A stretch of 64,000 nucleotides of DNA from Nitzschia sp. DOCU1 (lineage: Eukaryota > Bacillariophyta > Bacillariophyceae > Bacillariales > Bacillariaceae): contig OX595987.1 in assembly GCA_951394045.1 (NCBI GenBank), positions 2,108,001-2,172,000 on the forward strand. Direction: 5' to 3'. Position 1 is the first letter of the stretch, and each line of letters starts with the position of its first letter. The notes under the pieces were generated by a model that saw nothing but the letters and a program-made list of their open reading frames with translations, did not search any database and was not told the origin of the DNA. Positions 43,692 through 53,723 of this stretch are shown here, piece after piece. A program made the position numbers and the translations under genes.

Positions 43692-44320
43692 GGTTCGATT
43701 CGGAACGCTTTCGAGTGGTTCTCAAGTGCGAAAAAGCTACAGATACCAGCGAATCTCACAGGTCAATTCCGAATCCAAACGATTGGAATGGATCACTAGA
43801 TGGACAAGGGACAATGGAGAACAAGTTATTGCGGCTCGCAACCTTCTCCACAAGAGGAAGTAAGAGGTAAATGGCAGCAATGATCGATGGTGGCAACGAA
43901 TAGATCACGGTATGGAACGATGGCTTTTTCGGAGAACGTTGACCACGAGGACGGCACGCGATTTTGCGTGCAGAAAAACCCAGGATACTTTTTCTCAAGT
44001 TTCGGGGAAATGTGATGGAATAGATTCGTTTCGGGATAAATAGGGGAGGGAGAATGTCCATCCCACGTGAAAAGATACCAATTCCCACACCTTTTCCACA
44101 TAGCACTATGCCCCCTTTGTTGGCATCGCGCACGTCGTGCTTGGGTCGTGGCCAAAAGATCCAGAAAACGGTCGCAGGCTGATGCCAACGACGAGCATGA
44201 CCTCATTCCATTTCTCGTTTTCTGCGAAAAGCAACAGTTGAACGACCAAGCCTTGATTCTTGGTTTGTGTATTGTTGTTGTTTGCCTCAGTGTTGTGCTT
44301 TCTCTCATAATATCTTCCAA
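43692..44320. other. Divergent spacer between PDZ/PHD gene and C69 peptidase
   Basis: Upstream of both genes. Overlapping minus-strand open frames here (for example 43826-44515) run into the peptidase exon in antisense and look spurious. The region before ATG 44321 is T-rich. Confidence 0.4.
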
Positions 44321-46138
44321 ATGAAGTGGTATCCAGCTCTCTTTGCGTTTCTGGCCATGGCCGACATGGTCCAAGCATGTTCTGACATTCTCGTCACACC
44401 CGGTGCGTCCGAGGATGGAAGTGCCATGATCGCCTACAACGCCGATGATGTCAGCCTCTTTGGATATCTTTATCATTATCCAGCTACAGAAGGAAAAGGA
44501 GGAGACATGATTCAAGTTTATGAATGGGATTCAGGAGTAAGTAAGATGTTTTGGTCCATGTGCTACTCCGTGCCATGCTGCTAACCAACCATTACTCGAC
44601 AGAAACACTTGGGCGAAATCCCTCAAGTTAACAAAACATTCAATGTGATTGGAAATGGAAACGACCAAGGACTCGTGATTGGAGAATCAACCTTTGGTGG
44701 AGTCGAGCAACTCTCCAAACAGACTGGAGCCATTATTGACTACGGGTCCATGATTTATTTGACCTTACAGAGGGCGTCGACGGCTAGAGAGGCCATTCAA
44801 ACCATGAGCGATTTGATGGATACCTACGGCTATTATAGCGAAGGAGAATCCATTTCCATTGCGGATTCCACTACTGGAGAAGTTTGGATTATGGAAGTCA
44901 TCGGAACCGGCGATTCGTACAAACGAAAGGGAGCCGTGTGGGTGGCGCAAAAGGTTCCCGACGGAATGATCACGGCGCATGCCAATCAAGCTCGAATTAC
45001 TACCTTTCCGAGAGACGACCCGGAGAATTGCTTGTATGCACCAGATGTGGTGGACGTGGCGGTTCATTATGGCTTGTACCCGGCTGAAAAGGATCCACTC
45101 GACTTTAGTTTCAGCGACACGTTCGATCCAATTGTCTTTTCCAATGCTCGATTTAGTGAGGCTCGAGTTTGGTCGATCTTTTCCCAAGCTGCGGATATGG
45201 ATGGAAACTTTCAGATCAAATATCAGGATTATGCGTCGGGAAGGGATTTGAAGGGCCGCATGCCCTTGTTTATTAAACCCTACAAGAAACTGTCGGCCTT
45301 TGACGTTATGAATCTCATGAATTCCCACTACGAAGGGACCGAGCTGGATGGAACCATGGATGTAGGGGGTGGAATCTTTGGAGATCCCCATCGTCCAAGA
45401 CCCTTGACGTGGGAATATGAAGGCAAGAAGTATTTCAATGAACGTACTGTGGCCATTGAAAGAACTGGATGGAATTTCGTCGCGCAACTTCGACGCAACA
45501 TGCCGAAAGAATTATCCGTCTTGATTTGGTTTGCTTCCGATGACACTTCTACAGCCCCCCGTGTCCCCGTCTATGCCGCCAGTACCAAAGTAGCCGAACC
45601 GTATGCCGGTAAGGGAACTCAAGATGGTGTACCGGCACCCATGCTGAAGTTAGACTTGACCAAGGCCTTTTGGGTTCAAAATATGGTCTCCAATTTGGCG
45701 TATTGGCGTTGGAAAGATGCCTACCCAATCGTCCGCAAAAAGATTGATGATATGCATTTTGACTTTTTGCGCAAGATTCGAGCGACCGATATTACCGCAA
45801 AGGCCATTTATGAGAGCAAGTCTCCGGAAGAAGCTATTGATTATGTCACCATGGCTTCGGTCAAAATGGCAGAAGCCACGCACAACATCTGGATGAACTT
45901 TTATGGTGAACTCTTTGTACGTTTCCGAGACTTTTCTACCATTGTAGAAGACAAGGAGAATACGAGGTGCGGTTGCCAAGTCCAGGAACCAGGCATTGAT
46001 GACAGTGTTAAAAAGCGAATTGTCATGGAGACTGGAACACACTATGAAGTCAAAGACGGCAGTCCCGAAGGGCCCACTTCTTTGAGGCTCGGATCTTCCG
46101 GACTGCCGAACGACAACGTGCGAATCAAAGCCTACTAG
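44321..46138 (+). CDS. Secreted peptidase family C69 (Ntn dipeptidase), two exons
   Basis: Exons 44321-44536 and 44603-46138 join in phase 0 for 583 residues. Residues 1-19 are a signal peptide (MKWYPALFAFLAMADMVQA), and the next residue is the predicted catalytic nucleophile Cys20 in ACSDILVTPGASEDGSAMIA. That is the C69 pattern, where the exposed N-terminal cysteine does catalysis. Further family blocks: NDQGLVIGESTFGG, GESISIADSTTGEVWIMEVI and HANQARITTFPRDDPENCLY. Removing the signal peptide would itself create the active enzyme. Location is likely a secretory or lysosome-like compartment. The substrate is probably short peptides, by family. Confidence 0.88.
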
Positions 46139-46190
46139 ATTGAGAGAGGTACTACTAATACTTTACTAAGAAACCACTAGACATATCTGC

Positions 46191-46751
46191 TTATTGCTTG
46201 TTTTTCTGCCCTTTTTTCTTTTCCCAATCACTAAACGTTCTCGTCACGACCATTTCGGTGATTTTCAAATCGTCATTTACCAAAAATCGCGTCTGCCCCT
46301 CCACATCCAAGGGCGTCATTTCTGGTTCAATCCCTTCCGATTCGCCCTTCCATGTTCCTTCTTCGTACCAATGTGCAAACACCCATCGAGTCGAACCCCG
46401 ACCACATGTGGGCGGATAATGAAACATGACTTTTGTATCTGGATGCGCCGCCAAAAATTCCATACACCGATCTCCCAACTGTGCGGGAGTGGCCACTCGT
46501 TCTGACTTGGAGACACCACACACGTCCCGGATTTTGGTACCCGACTCAGGGAAGCAACTGACAATTTGTTCTCGGTTTTGTTGCCGGACGCCATCAAAGT
46601 ACCGTTCGACGACTTGTTCTCGCAGTTTCTTGCCACGGCCCAGCTGCAAGAGGATTCTTCGGAAGACATTGGGTTTCTTTGCGACCGAAAATGCCGAAGT
46701 GCCGCATAATAGCAGGAGCAAAATAGTAATGATTCGCATGGTGGAGTTCAT
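46191..46751 (-). CDS. Probable plastid protein with NTF2/SnoaL-like fold
   Basis: From ATG 46751 the protein has 186 residues. It opens with a signal-like segment ending in the plastid junction TSAF (MNSTMRIITILLLLLCGTSA then FSVAKKPN), which in diatoms directs import into the complex plastid. The mature part, VVERYFDGVRQQNREQIVSC ... FLAAHPDTKVMFHYPPTCGR ... STRWVFAHWYEEGTWKGESE, resembles NTF2/SnoaL-like domains, but the ligand or activity is unknown. Upstream ATGs at about 46811 and 46793 would place the signal internally, so 46751 is preferred. It is convergent with the C69 gene, 52 bases apart. Confidence 0.65.
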   Translation of the reverse strand: MNSTMRIITILLLLLCGTSAFSVAKKPNVFRRILLQLGRGKKLREQVVERYFDGVRQQNREQIVSCFPESGTKIRDVCGVSKSERVATPAQLGDRCMEFLAAHPDTKVMFHYPPTCGRGSTRWVFAHWYEEGTWKGESEGIEPEMTPLDVEGQTRFLVNDDLKITEMVVTRTFSDWEKKKGQKNKQ

Positions 46752-46836
46752 CGTGGATGACTTGGCAATCCTTTTCACTATTTGTCGATGCATATCTATG
46801 TCTTGAAACATGCTTTTCCGCCATGGTCGTCTTCGC

Positions 46837-47064
46837 TCATTTCGCTTTTTTGTTGGGATCACTGACGTAGGCGATGAGGGGATGAAATCCCCCAACTGTG
46901 TCTCCCTTCTTTACTAGTCGAACGAATCGTCCCCTTACATTTTTCAAATTCGCGCCTGCCAACCGAGTGATGGCGCCAATACGAAAAATTCGAACACGAA
47001 CCGCGGTGCGAGTAGGACGAGCTTGTTCGCCGTCGTCGACACGCGATAGAATAGAAGAGCTCAT
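46837..47064 (-). CDS. Small basic ORF, doubtful
   Basis: A 75-codon ATG-started frame encodes a basic protein (RVRIFRIGAITRLAGANLKN, VRGRFVRLVKKGDTVGGF). The middle has a faint look of a small ribosomal or OB-fold protein (VRVRI ... NVRG ... GDT), but I cannot place it in any family. Its ATG is only 17 bases from the ATG of the divergent coiled-coil gene, which leaves almost no room for two leaders. That is a reason for doubt unless one of the starts is wrong. Confidence 0.35.
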   Translation of the reverse strand: MSSSILSRVDDGEQARPTRTAVRVRIFRIGAITRLAGANLKNVRGRFVRLVKKGDTVGGFHPLIAYVSDPNKKAK

Positions 47065-47081
47065 TCCACAACGGATCGACC

Positions 47082-48776
47082 ATGGGATCTGCCTTTTCGT
47101 CGTCCCAAAGCAACGACATTGAAGATCTTCCTACGTCCAAGCATTCCTTTTCCACTAGCGAATACGCTGAATTTCGTTTGTCCAACAGTCGACCTCGTTC
47201 TGTGAGCAACGAATTTTTCGAAACACAGCAACAACAGAACAACGGCAACATGCCTTGGATCGAACCGAAAAAGCGAGTAGGAACGGCAGGCAAGAGGCGG
47301 CCTCTGGATCGTGTTCCACCCAAGCCAGTATGGCCAGGACTGGATCACAATGGGCGTCCTATTGAAGAAGAGCCGTCGTCGTCCAAGAATGAAGAGGACC
47401 CCGTGGCAGCCGCTCCGTCCGAGGAGAACAACAAGGTCGACAATACTGAAGATGAGGCACCACACATTCCTGTATTGAAACCCCGAGGCCGCAAGCGAAG
47501 AAAGGCGACTCAACCGATATGGAAAGAGATTATGGAGGAGGGAGGCAAGATTGACGCCCCGCTTCCGAAAGACCTTGCAGCGGACGATCCCCAGGCGAAA
47601 CGATTCAAATCAGTGCTGGAAACTGTAGGGGAAGAAGTTGTCAGGGAACGTACACCGAGTCCACTTGAGGTACCTTATCTGCCTCACGTGACCCCTGCCG
47701 AAGATACCACGGCTATGACTGCAGAATCTGGCTCTGCCGAAATGGCGGGAGATTCACCTTCGGGTGGTGTGGTGGCAATGACAGCACCGCGCCAGGGCTT
47801 CCAAGAGCTTGTGGATCAATTTCCTCTCGTGGTCAAGGGAATTTCACATATTCAATTCATGCTGGGAAAACTAGTGACTTCGGGGAAGTCTGGGGCCGGT
47901 TGGGAAGCCGGCCAGCAATCGCAGCTCCTCCAGCGTCAGGAGGCAGTTCTGGCTCGAATGGAGTCATGTGCAGATCACCAAGAAAAGTCCGGCAAGACGA
48001 AGAGTCTTGAACGGCGGATTGAAGAACTGGAAAAGCAATGCGAGCAACAGCGGAAAGAGCTTGCTTCCAGGGACCCTCTTCAGGATCTGCCGAAATTGCA
48101 GACGCAAGAATTCGCCAAGAAGATCCAACGACTGGAGGACGAGGCTCGGCAACGCAACGCCGTAATCACCGAGCTGCAGAAATCTCAAGAAGAGGAACGC
48201 AAAGAAAGCCAGAAACGCGTGGCAGAAGCGTTGCGAAAGATCGAACAGTTACAAGCTCAGAACGATAAGCTGCAACGTCGAAATGCCAAGCTGCAGGCAT
48301 TCAAGGACGAAAACGAGCGACAGCGGACTAATGTTCGAGATCTCCCCTCCACCTTTGCGCTGGTCAAGAACCTCAACAATACCACCGATCGTCCTACTGC
48401 TAGAAGTCTTTCGCGGGCCACAAAACCCAACAAGCGTGCCGACGCCAAGGCGACCAAACAGCCCCCTGCCATGGACATGGATTCGAGCGACTCGTCCAAT
48501 TCCTTTGGATCGCCCGCCCTTCCACAAGAAGACGGGGCCTACGATTGGCAGTCCGTCGACTCTCCCTTTTCATCTGGCTCTCTGTCGTCGACCAAGGCCG
48601 TGTCTCCTGCTAAGCAGCAGCGCATCGCCCAGGGGCAAAGCAAGAGACGAGAAGATGGGACTGTTATTGGTCGAACGACCCTCCCCAGCGGGCGACGCCC
48701 GTCGATCAAGACCAGTATTCGAGATCTTGTACCCAACTACGCTCTGGATTCATTGGCAAGGTCCAGATCTACATAA
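47082..48776 (+). CDS. Coiled-coil protein with possible N-myristoylation site
   Basis: A single-exon frame of 564 residues with no recognised family. The N-terminus MGSAFSSSQ fits the N-myristoylation pattern (Gly2, Ser6). Residues about 55-200 are disordered with a basic PRGRKRRK patch. A region near 245-270 (GFQELVDQFPLVVKGISHIQ) may be folded. A long charged coiled coil follows (about residues 300-410: KSLERRIEELEKQCEQQRKE, KKIQRLEDEARQRN, LRKIEQLQAQNDKL). The C-terminal tail is Ser-rich and basic. A scaffold or cytoskeletal role is possible, but there is no direct evidence. Confidence 0.7.
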   Translation: MGSAFSSSQSNDIEDLPTSKHSFSTSEYAEFRLSNSRPRSVSNEFFETQQQQNNGNMPWIEPKKRVGTAGKRRPLDRVPPKPVWPGLDHNGRPIEEEPSSSKNEEDPVAAAPSEENNKVDNTEDEAPHIPVLKPRGRKRRKATQPIWKEIMEEGGKIDAPLPKDLAADDPQAKRFKSVLETVGEEVVRERTPSPLEVPYLPHVTPAEDTTAMTAESGSAEMAGDSPSGGVVAMTAPRQGFQELVDQFPLVVKGISHIQFMLGKLVTSGKSGAGWEAGQQSQLLQRQEAVLARMESCADHQEKSGKTKSLERRIEELEKQCEQQRKELASRDPLQDLPKLQTQEFAKKIQRLEDEARQRNAVITELQKSQEEERKESQKRVAEALRKIEQLQAQNDKLQRRNAKLQAFKDENERQRTNVRDLPSTFALVKNLNNTTDRPTARSLSRATKPNKRADAKATKQPPAMDMDSSDSSNSFGSPALPQEDGAYDWQSVDSPFSSGSLSSTKAVSPAKQQRIAQGQSKRREDGTVIGRTTLPSGRRPSIKTSIRDLVPNYALDSLARSRST

Positions 48777-49121
48777 TAACTACTACTAGCAAAACTGCCG
48801 TCTGGGGCAATGGAGCATCAATCTAGACCTCCCTTGATACTGTATTCTATTCTGACAAGTTTTTTCGCTGCGTGTTATCGGGGTGTCGATGGAATCCGTC
48901 GTTCCGATGGCTGCATTTTTCTTGTCCCTTCTTCTCTTATGCACAGAGTCATGCCTCCACTCACAAACTTCTAAGAAACTGGATGTGCAGAGTTCTTCGC
49001 CACAACGAATATAATGTACCACTAGTTGTCACATTACTGGATTGAAATTCTTGGTTGCCAATGCATCATGATGGAGTAGGTCCAGCGATATTCATGATTG
49101 TCTTCAATCACAGGCGTTGGT
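48777..49121. other. Spacer between convergent genes
   Basis: 3' flanks of the coiled-coil gene and the PLGRKT-like gene. Nothing recognised. Confidence 0.4.
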
Positions 49122-49604
49122 TCATTTGGTCGTTTTTGGAGCATAATATCGGCAAAGAGTGCTAAAGGGTGCCAAATCACCAACTGCCGTTGCAGGGTCG
49201 TACAATATGGATCGTTCTTCGGGAGTGTAAAATTTGGCAAAGGGGGCTTGAGGAAAGGGCACGAATCGAGCCCGCTCATGAGCCAAAATATATTCTGCTT
49301 CCTTGTTTACCCGTTGCAGCTTGTTCCCGTAGGCCATGTCCGCGATATTTCCCAAAACCACCGCCCCCACGACGACGGGAATACTCGCCACGTGTGGCAC
49401 CGGTTTTCCTGCCATACCAGCCAAGGAAATTCCTGTTACCATGGTCAACCATAGGGAGCCAAATATATGAATAGTGTCTCTGGCCCGGGCAATGTTGACG
49501 GCCATTTGGACTTCTCGTTGAAGCATCATTCGTTTGGCAATTTCGTCTTCGATGCTGTCCCTAATGGATTGTTTGGCATCTGCCACACTTTGTGCATTGC
49601 CCAT
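49122..49604 (-). CDS. PLGRKT-like (plasminogen receptor KT family) membrane protein
   Basis: The 160-residue protein matches the PLGRKT layout: a short amphipathic N-terminus (MGNAQSVADAKQSIRDS), a helical RMMLQREVQMAVNIARARDT stretch equivalent to the ERQMAMQIAWSRE block of the animal protein, two membrane helices (LWLTMVTGISLAGMAGK and ASIPVVVGAVVLGNIADMA), then YGNKLQRVNKEAEYILAHER, equivalent to YGTLLERMKGEAEDIL. The C-terminal lysine (PKTTK) is also kept. Animals use this protein in mitochondrial/plasma-membrane settings; its role in algae is not known to me. MGNAQS could be N-myristoylated. Confidence 0.75.
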   Translation of the reverse strand: MGNAQSVADAKQSIRDSIEDEIAKRMMLQREVQMAVNIARARDTIHIFGSLWLTMVTGISLAGMAGKPVPHVASIPVVVGAVVLGNIADMAYGNKLQRVNKEAEYILAHERARFVPFPQAPFAKFYTPEERSILYDPATAVGDLAPFSTLCRYYAPKTTK

Positions 49605-50066
49605 GATGATTTTATTTCTTAAAGAGAGAAGTGAAAAAGTGATTGAATGGAGATTCTGGTTGCAAGACCTTGTGTCAATTTATGAATTCCACCTGAATTG
49701 TTCCTTTGTTGTGGTGGGTCAAAGATCATCAAAGAACGGAAATCCGGCAACGAATCCTTTTCTCGTGGCGCTTTGCAAATCCTGCACTGCAGACTTCTGC
49801 GCGCGATGATGATGATGATGGTTCGTTTGATACGCGCGCGCGGGGCGGCCACGCAGGCAATACTCCAAAATGACCAGCTGGACTACAAGCTCCTAAATTC
49901 CCTTGCGAGGTCTCGCGCATTCGTCATTCGTTGCATCGATCTCGCGATCTTTCGTTTTGACGAGTGATGATGCCGTCTCCACTCTACTCTTCACCCAGGC
50001 TACAGGTACAGTAGCAAGATGATTTCATCCACTTTCGAAATCGACGCCTACGAGTAGACTTGGACG
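49605..50066. other. Divergent spacer upstream of PLGRKT-like and lumen-protein genes
   Basis: Contains an alternating CG run (TACGCGCGCGCGGGGCGGCC near 49828-49850) next to a GATGAT repeat. No gene is supported. Confidence 0.4.
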
Positions 50067-50882
50067 ATGAAGAACTGCACCCTGATTTCTCTTGGACTCG
50101 CCGTCATTTTTGGTGGGAACTACTTGAGTTTCGCCCTGATTCTTCCCAAAGTCCCGACGACCAAGAATCCTGGCACCAGATTGGCTGATGTCAAACGACC
50201 AGATGAAACTCAGGGACATGCCCTAGCTATCACTCGACAAACTTTTCTGCAGACGATTATTGCGGTTGGAAGTGTGGTAGCCCCAGCCTGGGCGTTTGAC
50301 GGTGGTGTCGGGGGGCTCGGTAAAACAAAGCCGACTACAGGTGTCGTCCTCTTTGAAGAGAATTCCGCCCCGATCCAAAACGAAAAGGGCATTGTTTCTG
50401 CCGAGATTAGATCGACATCGGGAAAGCCAATCCTTGTAGAGTTTCAGACACCGTGGCCACTGCTACCCACTACTTCGGGATTGGAAGCCAGAGACTTGCG
50501 ATCTTCTGAATCTGCGTTCGTGCAGATGGTTCCAACAATTCCCGACTGGCAAAACCGGAAGAAATTTGAACAGCTGCTTTTGAACTCGGTATTGGCATCT
50601 CAAGGAAAGTTTGGTGCATATGGAACGCCCACGGACGTCCGCATCAAACCGTATGATAGTGAACGAGGGATCTATGCTGTCTCCTTTACTTCCTATACTC
50701 CAGCCATGCGAGAGAGTGAGCGCCAGTTATACATCAAACCAATACAAGTCGACGACAGCCTGGTGATGCTGGTAACAGGCACGACACGAAACGCCTTTTC
50801 GTCGCAGGAGCGTACGTTCTCAAAGATTGTAGACAGCTTCCTGGCAGTTGCCGCTCCAGAATCCAGATTTCGAGCAAAATAA
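50067..50882 (+). CDS. Probable thylakoid-lumen protein, PsbP/Mog1-like fold
   Basis: The 271-residue protein has stacked targeting signals: an ER-type signal (LISLGLAVIFGGNYLSFAL), a basic transit region, then a second hydrophobic segment (TRQTFLQTIIAVGSVVAPAW ending AFDGG) with an AWA-type cleavage site, as seen in proteins sent on into the thylakoid lumen. The mature domain has the spacing of PsbP-like proteins: NSVLASQGKFGAYGTPTDVR, RGIYAVSFTSYTP and TFSKIVDSFLAVAAP. PsbP-like proteins assist photosystem II or related complexes, but which one this is cannot be decided. The lumen location is inferred from the signals. Confidence 0.65.
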   Translation: MKNCTLISLGLAVIFGGNYLSFALILPKVPTTKNPGTRLADVKRPDETQGHALAITRQTFLQTIIAVGSVVAPAWAFDGGVGGLGKTKPTTGVVLFEENSAPIQNEKGIVSAEIRSTSGKPILVEFQTPWPLLPTTSGLEARDLRSSESAFVQMVPTIPDWQNRKKFEQLLLNSVLASQGKFGAYGTPTDVRIKPYDSERGIYAVSFTSYTPAMRESERQLYIKPIQVDDSLVMLVTGTTRNAFSSQERTFSKIVDSFLAVAAPESRFRAK

Positions 50883-51507
50883 TGTGACAAAGTTTTACAA
50901 GTTGTTAAGAGATCTGTGACACTGTGCTTGCGAGTCGCGATGGGCTACTGTGTCCGCCGTCTTTTCTTGAGCTATATTACGTAGTCCTGTTGGAGTAAGT
51001 AGTGTCTGGTCCTCTCTTCTCTACTTCGTACTCCTAGAAGCTTCGAAAGCTGACCAAACTGCTATTGCAGGGAATATTGACTCGAATGAATCAATTACAG
51101 AAAAAGGGGCGCGAACGCCAAAAAATCTCGAGGTTTCGTTTTTGTTAACTCTTGCATACCCATAAAATGCGCTGGCACATTAAAATATCTAAACTTGTAT
51201 ATTATCATAACACGCAACTTCCTCTTCGTATTATTGCCCCAAGTAAATCACAGCTCGTTTTAAAATCGACTCTCGATTCTCTCACAAAATCCAACGGCAT
51301 TTGCATCTCCAAGGCATCACACTCCTCCTTTGACGTTGCTATTCTTCTGTCAAACCCATCGAAACGGAGTGCTAATATATTCGTGGAGTTGAACTGCGTA
51401 TTTTGACCCGACACAACGTTGTGATTGTGATATTAAACACAAGCCGATTCTAGTGACATTAGTTTTGTCAAGGTCAAATTATTAATCCAGAAACGTTACG
51501 AGGTACA
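50883..51507. other. Intergenic, A/T-rich
   Basis: Between the lumen protein and the rhomboid gene. It is A/T-rich around 51150-51500. Open frames on both strands (51152-51414) overlap each other and lack features. Nothing supported. Confidence 0.4.
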
Positions 51508-53326
51508 ATGGACAGGATCGAAATCTCAGGGTTAACTGTGGAGGTCCAGCATAGCATTGAAGAGGATTATGCTCGCAAGTATGATTTGACGCCTCTAAAC
51601 GATGCTGGTCACAATGGGCCCACCACGCCGTCGTACACAATTGATCCATGGGAAGTGAAGCCTCCAGCACAGCAAATACAAAACCGGCATGCAGCTTCAC
51701 GAAGATCACTACCTGATACAGATTCGGATTCAATGCAGGATCCAGACTCTATGTCGGACGTGGACGACGAAGGAGATATCGGTGTCTCGAGGATGTCAAA
51801 TGCTACGTTCATCGTACCAGCTGATATCCACCCCAATATGGAGCATCGAGAAGAAGACATTGCTCAGCTGCGTCTGTTGGCCGGGAAACTCAATGCTGAC
51901 TGGCGAGGCCAAGACTTTATGGCGCCCGCGCTTGCTCGGAGGATCCGCGACTTTCAGTTTGCCCAAGAGAAAAGACGCAAGAAATACGGTGACGAGCGCC
52001 CTTGGGGCATCCTAGGCCTATACGATCACTTGGCCGCCATTCGTGCGGACGTGGAGTGGGCAGAAGATGCTGCCTGTCGCCGAGCCAATGGAGAGCCGTG
52101 AGTACAGTATTGGGTTTCATGCCGTGCGCCTTTAGTGCTAAAACTTACCACTGACATTCTCTCAGCTATCTGTCCTGGGCAGATTTCGATACAAGCAAGA
52201 AAGGTGGAGTTAACCGCCCATTTTTCACTTACTTTCTGCTTTTCGTTTGTTCTATTCTTCTTGTCGTTTCAATCGCATTGAACGGCTGGGTAGTGGAACC
52301 ACTCGAAATTAACCCAATGATTGGTCCCAGCGCCGAGACCTTGATTCGCATGGGAGCCAAGGATTCGAATCGGATTGTAAACGAAGGTGAAGCCTGGAGA
52401 CTGTTTTCGGCCACTGTGCTACATGCTGGGCTGGTACACTACTTTGTCAACATGTTGGCACTATGGTTTGTCGGCAAGGCCATTGAAACCAGTCACGGAA
52501 TGGTAGCAGCCGCGATTCTATTCGTTCTTCCAGCTGTTGGAGGGTGTATTCTTTCTGCAATCTTCCTTCCGGACTACATTACTGTCGGTGCTAGTGGAGG
52601 AATCTTTGGCCTGATTGGCGCTTGCCTTAGTGACATTTGCATGAATTGGAAGCTACTATTTTGTGACTTTGTGACGGAAAATGGCAAGAGGCACAGGCAC
52701 GCCCTTGTCATTGTCTTTTTGTTTCTCGACATTGCACTCAACTGCGTCATTGGTCTGACACCTTACGTCGACAATTTTACACGTGAGTTACATATGGGAG
52801 GAACATAGCCTTTCGCAGTTCAAGTTTACTTACGTACCGCCTTTTGTCGTAATTTGCAGATCTTGGTGGAATGGTGATTGGTCTTTTATGTGGTTTGAGT
52901 ACGATGGAGAAGCTCCCGAGTGACTTCTTCGGTATGGATGAGAGTTTGTGGTCGCGTGCCAAACAACTATCTGCCCGTTTCCTCGGTCTTATTGTCAGTA
53001 TCATTGGCATCATCATCGCCGCAATCGTCCTCATGGAAGGAGATGGGACTACAACGCCCTGTCCCAACTGCGCCTGGTTTTCGTGTGTTCCAATGCCCCC
53101 GTGGGAGAGTCAAAGCGAGAAGTGGTGGTACTGTGACGATTGCGGAAGAGTCACGGCAGAAATTGTAAAGGAGCCGAGTCTTCATCTCCAGCTGGATTGT
53201 CCAGACGGTACCAATGTGGCCGTTGGTTTGGATGCGGGGGAAGATACCAACAGGGCTCAACTCGAACAGGACCTTCCTACGTACTGTCGAGAATACTGCC
53301 CGGACGATAATGTCGGCCGCTTCTAA
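51508..53326 (+). CDS. Rhomboid intramembrane serine protease, three exons
   Basis: Exons 51508-52097, 52166-52782 and 52860-53326 give 557 residues; phases fit and the second junction rebuilds the catalytic histidine codon (THLGGM). A long soluble N-terminus (about 195 residues) precedes the first membrane helix (FFTYFLLFVCSILLVVSIAL). The rhomboid core shows WRLFSATVLHAGLVHYFVNM, the active-site GASGGIFGLIG (serine nucleophile) and HLGGMVIGLL (histidine). A short cysteine-bearing tail (TPCPNCAWFSCVP, WWYCDDCGR) looks like a small zinc-binding module, unusual for rhomboids. Cellular location is probably Golgi or plasma membrane; the substrate is unknown. Confidence 0.9.
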
Positions 53327-53723
53327 TAAGGCGCCACGACCAACAAAGATTGATCATTAGCAGATGTAGCATCAGAGGTGACTACGAATAAGTAGAGAAG
53401 CAAATTCGTTATTATCAACGTCGCCGAAACGAGAATGAAACTACCTAGCTAGATTACCTAATTGCCATTCCCTTTTGCTGAGCGCGCCGTCGGTATCGTA
53501 GTAGTAAATAACCCGGTCGGATATTGGCTGGACTGAAATCCTCCGAGTCGAGTCAGTCCAGTCCTCCGATCCTCTCCGTCCTCCGTCCAAGCCAAACCTT
53601 TGACTGGTTGGACTACACGTAGTGGCAACAACAATCAAACAACAACGAGAAAAAGCGAGGGTTTTGCGTTTGACGACCCAAATAGTAATCCAATGCCATC
53701 GTTTCCCACAATGATAATCGAAA
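53327..53723. other. Spacer upstream of ZPR1
   Basis: Contains short direct repeats of CGAGTC/AGTCCAGTCC and TCCTCCG around 53535-53590. I looked here for the missing first ZPR1 domain in plus frames and did not find it. Confidence 0.45.

Noticed and set aside
43826..44515. Minus-strand open frame of about 229 codons
   Set aside because: It runs antisense through the first exon of the well-supported C69 peptidase and shows no protein-like features.
44765..45487. Minus-strand open frame of 240 codons
   Set aside because: Fully antisense to the conserved part of the C69 peptidase; an ORF shadow.
46837..47064. Small ORF as ribosomal protein eS28
   Set aside because: A few residues resemble eS28 (NVRG, GDT), but the conserved C-terminal LLESEREARRLR is missing and spacing is wrong, so no name was given.
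51152..51414. Overlapping short ORFs on both strands
   Set aside because: A/T-rich spacer, mutual overlap, no features.
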